Under the pieces are notes generated by a model. It did not search any database. It saw nothing but the letters and a program-made list of their open reading frames with translations, and was not told the origin of the DNA. Source: Mimachlamys varia (Eukaryota; Mollusca; Bivalvia; Pectinida; Pectinidae). From it: DNA of 64,000 nt. Below are positions 59,065 through 64,000 of this stretch, in pieces (position 1 is the stretch's first letter; every line of letters starts with the position of its first letter). The stretch is from positions 29,481,405-29,545,404 of the forward strand of contig OX392530.1 in assembly GCA_947623455.1 (NCBI GenBank), written 5' to 3'. Made by a program: the position numbers and the translations under genes.

Positions 59065-60560
59065 CTACTCTATCTATATAGTCACCCTATTATACACTTA
59101 CACCTACACTATCTATATAGTCACCCTATCATACACGAACACCTACCCTATCTATATAGTCACCCTATTATACACTTACACCTACACTATCTATATAGTC
59201 ACCCTATCATACACGAACACCTACCCTATCTATATAGTCACCCTATTATACACTTACACCTACACTATCTATATAGTCACCCTATCATACACGAACACCT
59301 ACCCTATCTATATAGTCACCCTATTATACACTTACACCTACCCTATCTATATAGCCACCCTATTATACACTTACACCTACTCTATCTATATAGCCACCCT
59401 ATTATACACTTACACCTACCCTATCTATATAGTCACCCTATCATACACTTACACCTACCCTATCTATATTGTCACCCTATTATACACTTACACCTACACT
59501 ATCTATATAGCCACCCTATTATACACTTACACCTACACTATCTATATAGCCACCCTATTATACACTTACACCTACACTATCTATATAGCCACCCTATTAT
59601 ACACTTACACCTACACTATCTATATAACCACCCTATTATACACTTACACCTACACTATCTATATAGCCACCCTATTATACACTTACACCTACCCTATCTA
59701 TATAACCACCCTATTATACACTTACACCTACACTATCTATATAACCACCTTATTATACACTTACACCTACTCTATCTATATAGCCACCCTATTATACACT
59801 TACACCTACTCTATCTATATAGCCACCCTATTATACACTTACACCTACCCTATCTATATAGCCACCCTATTATACACTTACTCCTACACTATCTATATAA
59901 CCACCCTATTATACACTTACACCTACACTATCTATATAGCCACCCTATTATACACTTACACCTACACTATCTATATAACCACCCTATTATACACTTACAC
60001 CTACTCTATCTATATAGCCACCCTATTATACACTTACACCTACCCTATCTATATAGTCATCCTATTATACACTTACACCTACACTATCTATATAGCCACC
60101 CTATTATACACTTACACCTACCCTATCTATATTGTCACCCTATTATACACTTACACCTACACTATCTATATAGCCACCCTATTATACACTTACACCTACC
60201 CTATCTATATAGTCATCCTATTATACACTTACACCTACACTATCTATATAGCCACCCTATTATACACTTACACCTACCCTATCTATATAGCCACCATATT
60301 ATACACTTACACCTACACTATCTATATAGCCACCCTATTATACACTTACACCTACACTATCTATATAGCCACCATATTATACACTTACACCTACACTATC
60401 TATATAGCCACCCTATTATACACTTACACCTACCCTATCTATATAGCCACCCTATTATACACTTACACCTACCCTATCTATATAGCCACCCTATTATACA
60501 CTTACACCTACACTATCTATATAACCACCCTATTATACACCTACACTATCTATAAAGCCA
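59065..60560. repeat. 39-bp minisatellite, 38 copies plus a partial
   Basis: CTATCTATAT phases run from 59070 to 60513, exactly 37 x 39 bp; a shortened copy follows at 60546. Unit CTATCTATATAGCCACCCTA then TTATACACTTACACCTACA. The first eight copies alternate in pairs (TTATACACTTACAC / TCATACACGAACAC), a 78-bp dimer. It creates a 601-codon open frame repeating IYIATLLYTYTYT that starts at GTG and has no gene features. Confidence 0.95.
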
Positions 60561-60587
60561 CTATTTCATCATACAATAACTCCAGTC

Positions 60588-61092
60588 ATATACTACAGTT
60601 CCAGTCAAATGCTAAAATATTGTACAGTTCCAGTCAAATGTTAAAATATTGTACAGTTCCAGTCAAATGCTAAAATATTGTACAGTTCCAGTCAAATGCT
60701 AAAATATTGTACAGTTCCAGTCAAATGCTTAAATATTGTACAGTTCCAGTCAAATGCTAAAATAATGTACAGTTCCAGTCAAAAGCCTAAATATTGTACA
60801 GTTCCAGTCAAATGCTTAAATATTGTACAGTTCCAGTCAAATGCTTAAATATTGTACAGTTCCAGTCAAATGCTAAAATAATGTACAGTTCCAGTCAAAA
60901 GCCTAAATATTGTACAGTTCCAGTCAAATGCTAAAATAATGTACAGTTCCAGTCAAATGCTAAAATAATGTACAGTTTCAGTCAAAAGCCTAAATATTGT
61001 ACAGTTCCAGTCAAATGCTAAAATAATGTACAGTTCCAGTCAAATGCTAAAATAATGTACAGTTTCAGTCAAAAGCCTAAATATTGTACAGT
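60588..61092. repeat. 29-bp minisatellite, about 17 copies
   Basis: Unit TACAGTTCCAGTCAAATGCT then AAAATATTG with AATAATG and AAAGCCTAAATATTG variants. It starts immediately after the 39-bp array. Confidence 0.93.
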
Positions 61093-62505
61093 TCAAGTCA
61101 ACTATACTAAAAAGTCAACTACTAAAATATCCTACAAGTCTTATTCTACCTGTAGTGGAATTTTGCTTGATTTTCTGCAAAACTTCCACCCTATGTCCTG
61201 TAATTCTTCATGATAACCCATCTTAAGTAATTTTCTCCCTTCAGTAGTCTATTTTCATATTCCAGCATGGACACTCTTGCCTCCATTGCCAATTTTCAAT
61301 ATATTTTTATTTAGCGGAGATACCTACCCCGGGGGAACATAGCTAAAGTGCATTATATTGTATTCAAACATTTATCAGATGCAGACATTTTACAGTTGCA
61401 AATTTCTGTTTACGAGAAATTAATAGTAACTTGGATGATTTTACATTCCTGAAAGGCTTCAAGATATACTTTATATACATGTCTCTACACTGCAATATTC
61501 AGCAGTGAAGATAAACATCATCTTTATATACCATTTCATCATGTAAAGTTTTCAAAATGGTGGCATTGACAAGCTTGAGTTTGACACACTGGTCTTACTA
61601 CAGATTTGGGCTAGAGGGCCCATTAAAGGCTATATTGTATAGTGTAATCGGAAGCCATTTTCAGGAGGCCTTGTTCCCTACTTGTGCTAGCTGGTAATCA
61701 GATGTTGCCAGTCACCTGGCATGGAGCTCTCCACTACATTCCTTCTGTGCCTCCAGATCCACATCAACTCCTTCTTACACATATTTGTACAAAGTAAATA
61801 TGGCACGTGTGATGTTAGGAATTTTACTGGTATACTCGGTTTTATAAAAGGTCAGATCCTGTACCATATTATTTACCACTTCTGCTTTGATTTCATCATA
61901 AACTGGCATATCTTTATATAAGAAAATGTCTGATTGTATGGAAAGAAGGAAACTGAAAGTAATATAACGATGATGATGTATTATTTGGTTGGTTACATGT
62001 AATCTGTAGTGTATCTGCTCCATTTACACATGCAAGGAAATTGGTTAATGTGATAGTAGATCACATGATTAATTGGATTCCTGTCCAAAGGCATTCACTT
62101 GTAGGACTAATTTGTTTAGTACAATGAAACATAATCTATATGTATTGAAAGCAACGGCAAACATGTTCTCAGATAGATATTAAATACCAAGCGAACAAAG
62201 TTGAATTGAAATGTCAAGGACAAATCATGCGTTAGCAGCCATTTCTATAGAGTGTGCATATACATAATGGTACACATTTGTATATTCAAAATGGCGGATA
62301 TGCCTCGGAGTCTTTGCAATATACTCAGCCTTCCGAGGGAAAGTTGCATGCACAATACACGTTACATTGATAGGGGTAGGAAAGGTTGTGGATCATGCTC
62401 AGTGAGGGTGCATTAGGTCAAACTGTCTCCAGTTATCCACTATTGATCTCTATAAACAGAGTATACGAGGTGATATAGCAGATGCAAGTGTAAGCTATGC
62501 CAGCA

Positions 62506-62519
62506 GCGCCCTCTGGTGT
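62506..62519 (-). promoter_or_regulatory. CTCF-like motif
   Basis: Minus strand ACACCAGAGGGCGC differs by one base from the core CCACCAGAGGGCGC seen in animal CTCF sites. Binding is inference; such motifs also occur within repeats. Confidence 0.4.
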
Positions 62520-63904
62520 GAAGAATGCCACTCACAGCTGGTTGAAGGGGACCAAATGCTTGTGTTTCTGTACTTATTTGGCCCGGTTTCAACCAACTAC
62601 AAAATAGCAGACACATAAAATGTGTTCTGGCTTACAATACTCTCTAGCTGGCTGGGAAACAAATTGGAAGGGGGGATAATGAAACAGGAAATGAAACCAG
62701 GAAAGAAATTATAACATCTATATATTCAAAACCAAATTGCATAGCAATCAGTCAAATTTCAAATTAAAAAAATGTCAGAAAAAAAGAATACAAAAAAACC
62801 ACAGGGTTGCAAACAAAACCCTTTCAACCAGCAATATGAGTAGTAAAACAGCAAACATTCACACCAACTTCAAAAGGCATAGTATCAGTATAGTAATGCA
62901 GTATTACTGTAGCGCTGCTAAGAAATATACAACACTATGGCATATAATCGTATAATGGTACAATAACTAGCTTATAATGTGCATTGGGTTATAGATATAT
63001 GGGAAACAGATGTATAGTCTATAACAGTCTAACCAGCTTACGTATATATACAGTTAGTTTTACACAGAAATGCTTTCTACATACAAACAATAAAATTAAC
63101 TACCTTACCAAAATTATAATGCTACATAGAAATGCTTTTTTTGGATGTTTTTATGTTAGATCTACAGCATGCACTAGTTTTACAACAGGATTATTCAGTC
63201 TGGGGAACAGATCTATTTAATACCATTTTGAAGCAATACCCTAATATTATCCAACTGACAAATGCAATATACTAGTATCCTTTAATGATGTTGCATTATT
63301 GATTATAGAGTCTCACATTAAGTTTAGAGTGTTAAAATATGATTTCAGTAAAAAGTCTTTGTAAGTAAGAAATGCCACTATTCTCAATTATAATGCCATT
63401 TTAATGGTTACTTTGACAGCCCTAATTATAGCAATGATGTAAGGGGGTCTGTTAAGATATGAGGGTGAGGAGGGGGGAGACTAGTGACAGGAGAGTATAA
63501 TAGTGTGACAAGCAGGACTGATGGGGTTACATGCACCAGTTAATCTCTGAGTAACAGATTCTATCTGATTGGTCCTACTGACAGTAATCTAATCATCATT
63601 TCGACTGTCCTGGCAGGCCACGCGGTGAAAAGCAGGTCAGGGTAAACACAGCAAAGTTTGAAGTTACTCACAATTCAAATCAATGTTAAACCACACCACA
63701 CACAGTTTAAAATGTCCCGGAGGAACATTGGGTTAGTACATGTTCACTACATAGCAAAGTGTTACAACAGCAAGAGGAGCCTGTAAAACAAAGATAAAGT
63801 TGACTAAGATGCTCACTATAAGGCACACATCTAGTTGTAAAAGACTTACATCCTGTACATTAAGTGACATCCATCCTTATAACTTCCTAAAGACTAAACA
63901 AACT

Positions 63905-63970
63905 AGGACGGCCCTAGTACTGTAGTGGTAAAGCCTGTTCTCCAGGCGACTGTGACTTCCCCCGGTGACC
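63905..63970 (+). mobile_element. possible tRNA-headed SINE start
   Basis: GGCCCTAGTACTGTAGTGGT then AAAGCCTGTTCTCCAGGCGA resembles the tRNA-derived head of a SINE with an A-box-like GTAGTGGTAAAGC. No clear B box, and the element would run to the right edge. Confidence 0.35.
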
Positions 63971-64000
63971 ACCAGGTACTAATCTGCAGAGACAATGCCC

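Larger units (their letters stand above)
49851..64000 (+). other. MIB1 intron 13 (over 14 kb, not closed in window)
   Basis: No further MIB1 exon and no second gene recognised. It holds six tandem arrays listed separately. The parts 49851-51600, 51870-53330, 53860-55650, 55995-58160, 58385-59060 and 61095-62500 show nothing I can support beyond AT-rich intron DNA. Confidence 0.7.

Noticed and set aside
58868..60673. 601-residue plus-strand protein
   Set aside because: It begins with GTG and is almost entirely a 39-bp tandem repeat inside an intron; the openness follows from a period divisible by three.

Overview
This window is AT-rich, intron-rich metazoan DNA. Several dispersed repeats (tandem-core elements ending in CG-rich ACGGACG tracts plus a hairpin, and a tRNA-headed SINE with a conserved central domain) look like the repeat landscape of molluscs, most likely a bivalve. 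The organism is inferred from this style only. There are no bacterial genes. Two real protein-coding genes fill the window, head to head, and almost everything else is intron.

Gene 1 (minus strand, 32131 down to 3328, continuing off the left edge) is a CABLES orthologue (CDK5 and ABL1 enzyme substrate). Eleven exons join in frame into 430 residues, from the N-terminal NISLDG motif into the C-terminal cyclin-box-like domain. The last exon or exons are outside the window. Gene 2 (plus strand, 32292 to 49850, continuing off the right edge) is a MIB1 orthologue (mind bomb, E3 ubiquitin ligase for Notch ligands). Thirteen exons join in frame into 627 residues: MIB/HERC2 domain, ZZ zinc finger, second MIB/HERC2 domain, the repeat region and the first ankyrin repeats. 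The remaining ankyrins and the RING fingers are not here; 49851-64000 appears to be the next intron. The two start codons are only 160 bp apart, so the genes must share a divergent promoter.

Layout: 1-3327 CABLES intron with an element carrying a 155-bp higher-order tandem array; 3328-24516 CABLES exons 11 to 2 among large introns full of minisatellites, MITEs and tandem-core elements; 24517-31745 CABLES intron 1 with a 4.07-kb terminal-inverted-repeat element nested in an older repeat, and two MITEs; 32132-32291 shared promoter; 32292-49850 MIB1 exons; 49851-64000 MIB1 intron 13 with six tandem arrays.

The most striking signal is that three MIB1 exon boundaries are themselves the seed of minisatellites. 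The exon 5 donor is repeated as 55 intact 38-bp copies, the exon 9 acceptor plus exon start as nine 69-bp copies, and the exon 10 donor sits at the edge of a 24-copy 31-bp array whose far end carries a second copy of the exon 10 end. MIB1 therefore has to pick one correct splice site among dozens of near-identical decoys. In total about 15 kb (roughly a quarter) of the window is tandem repeat.
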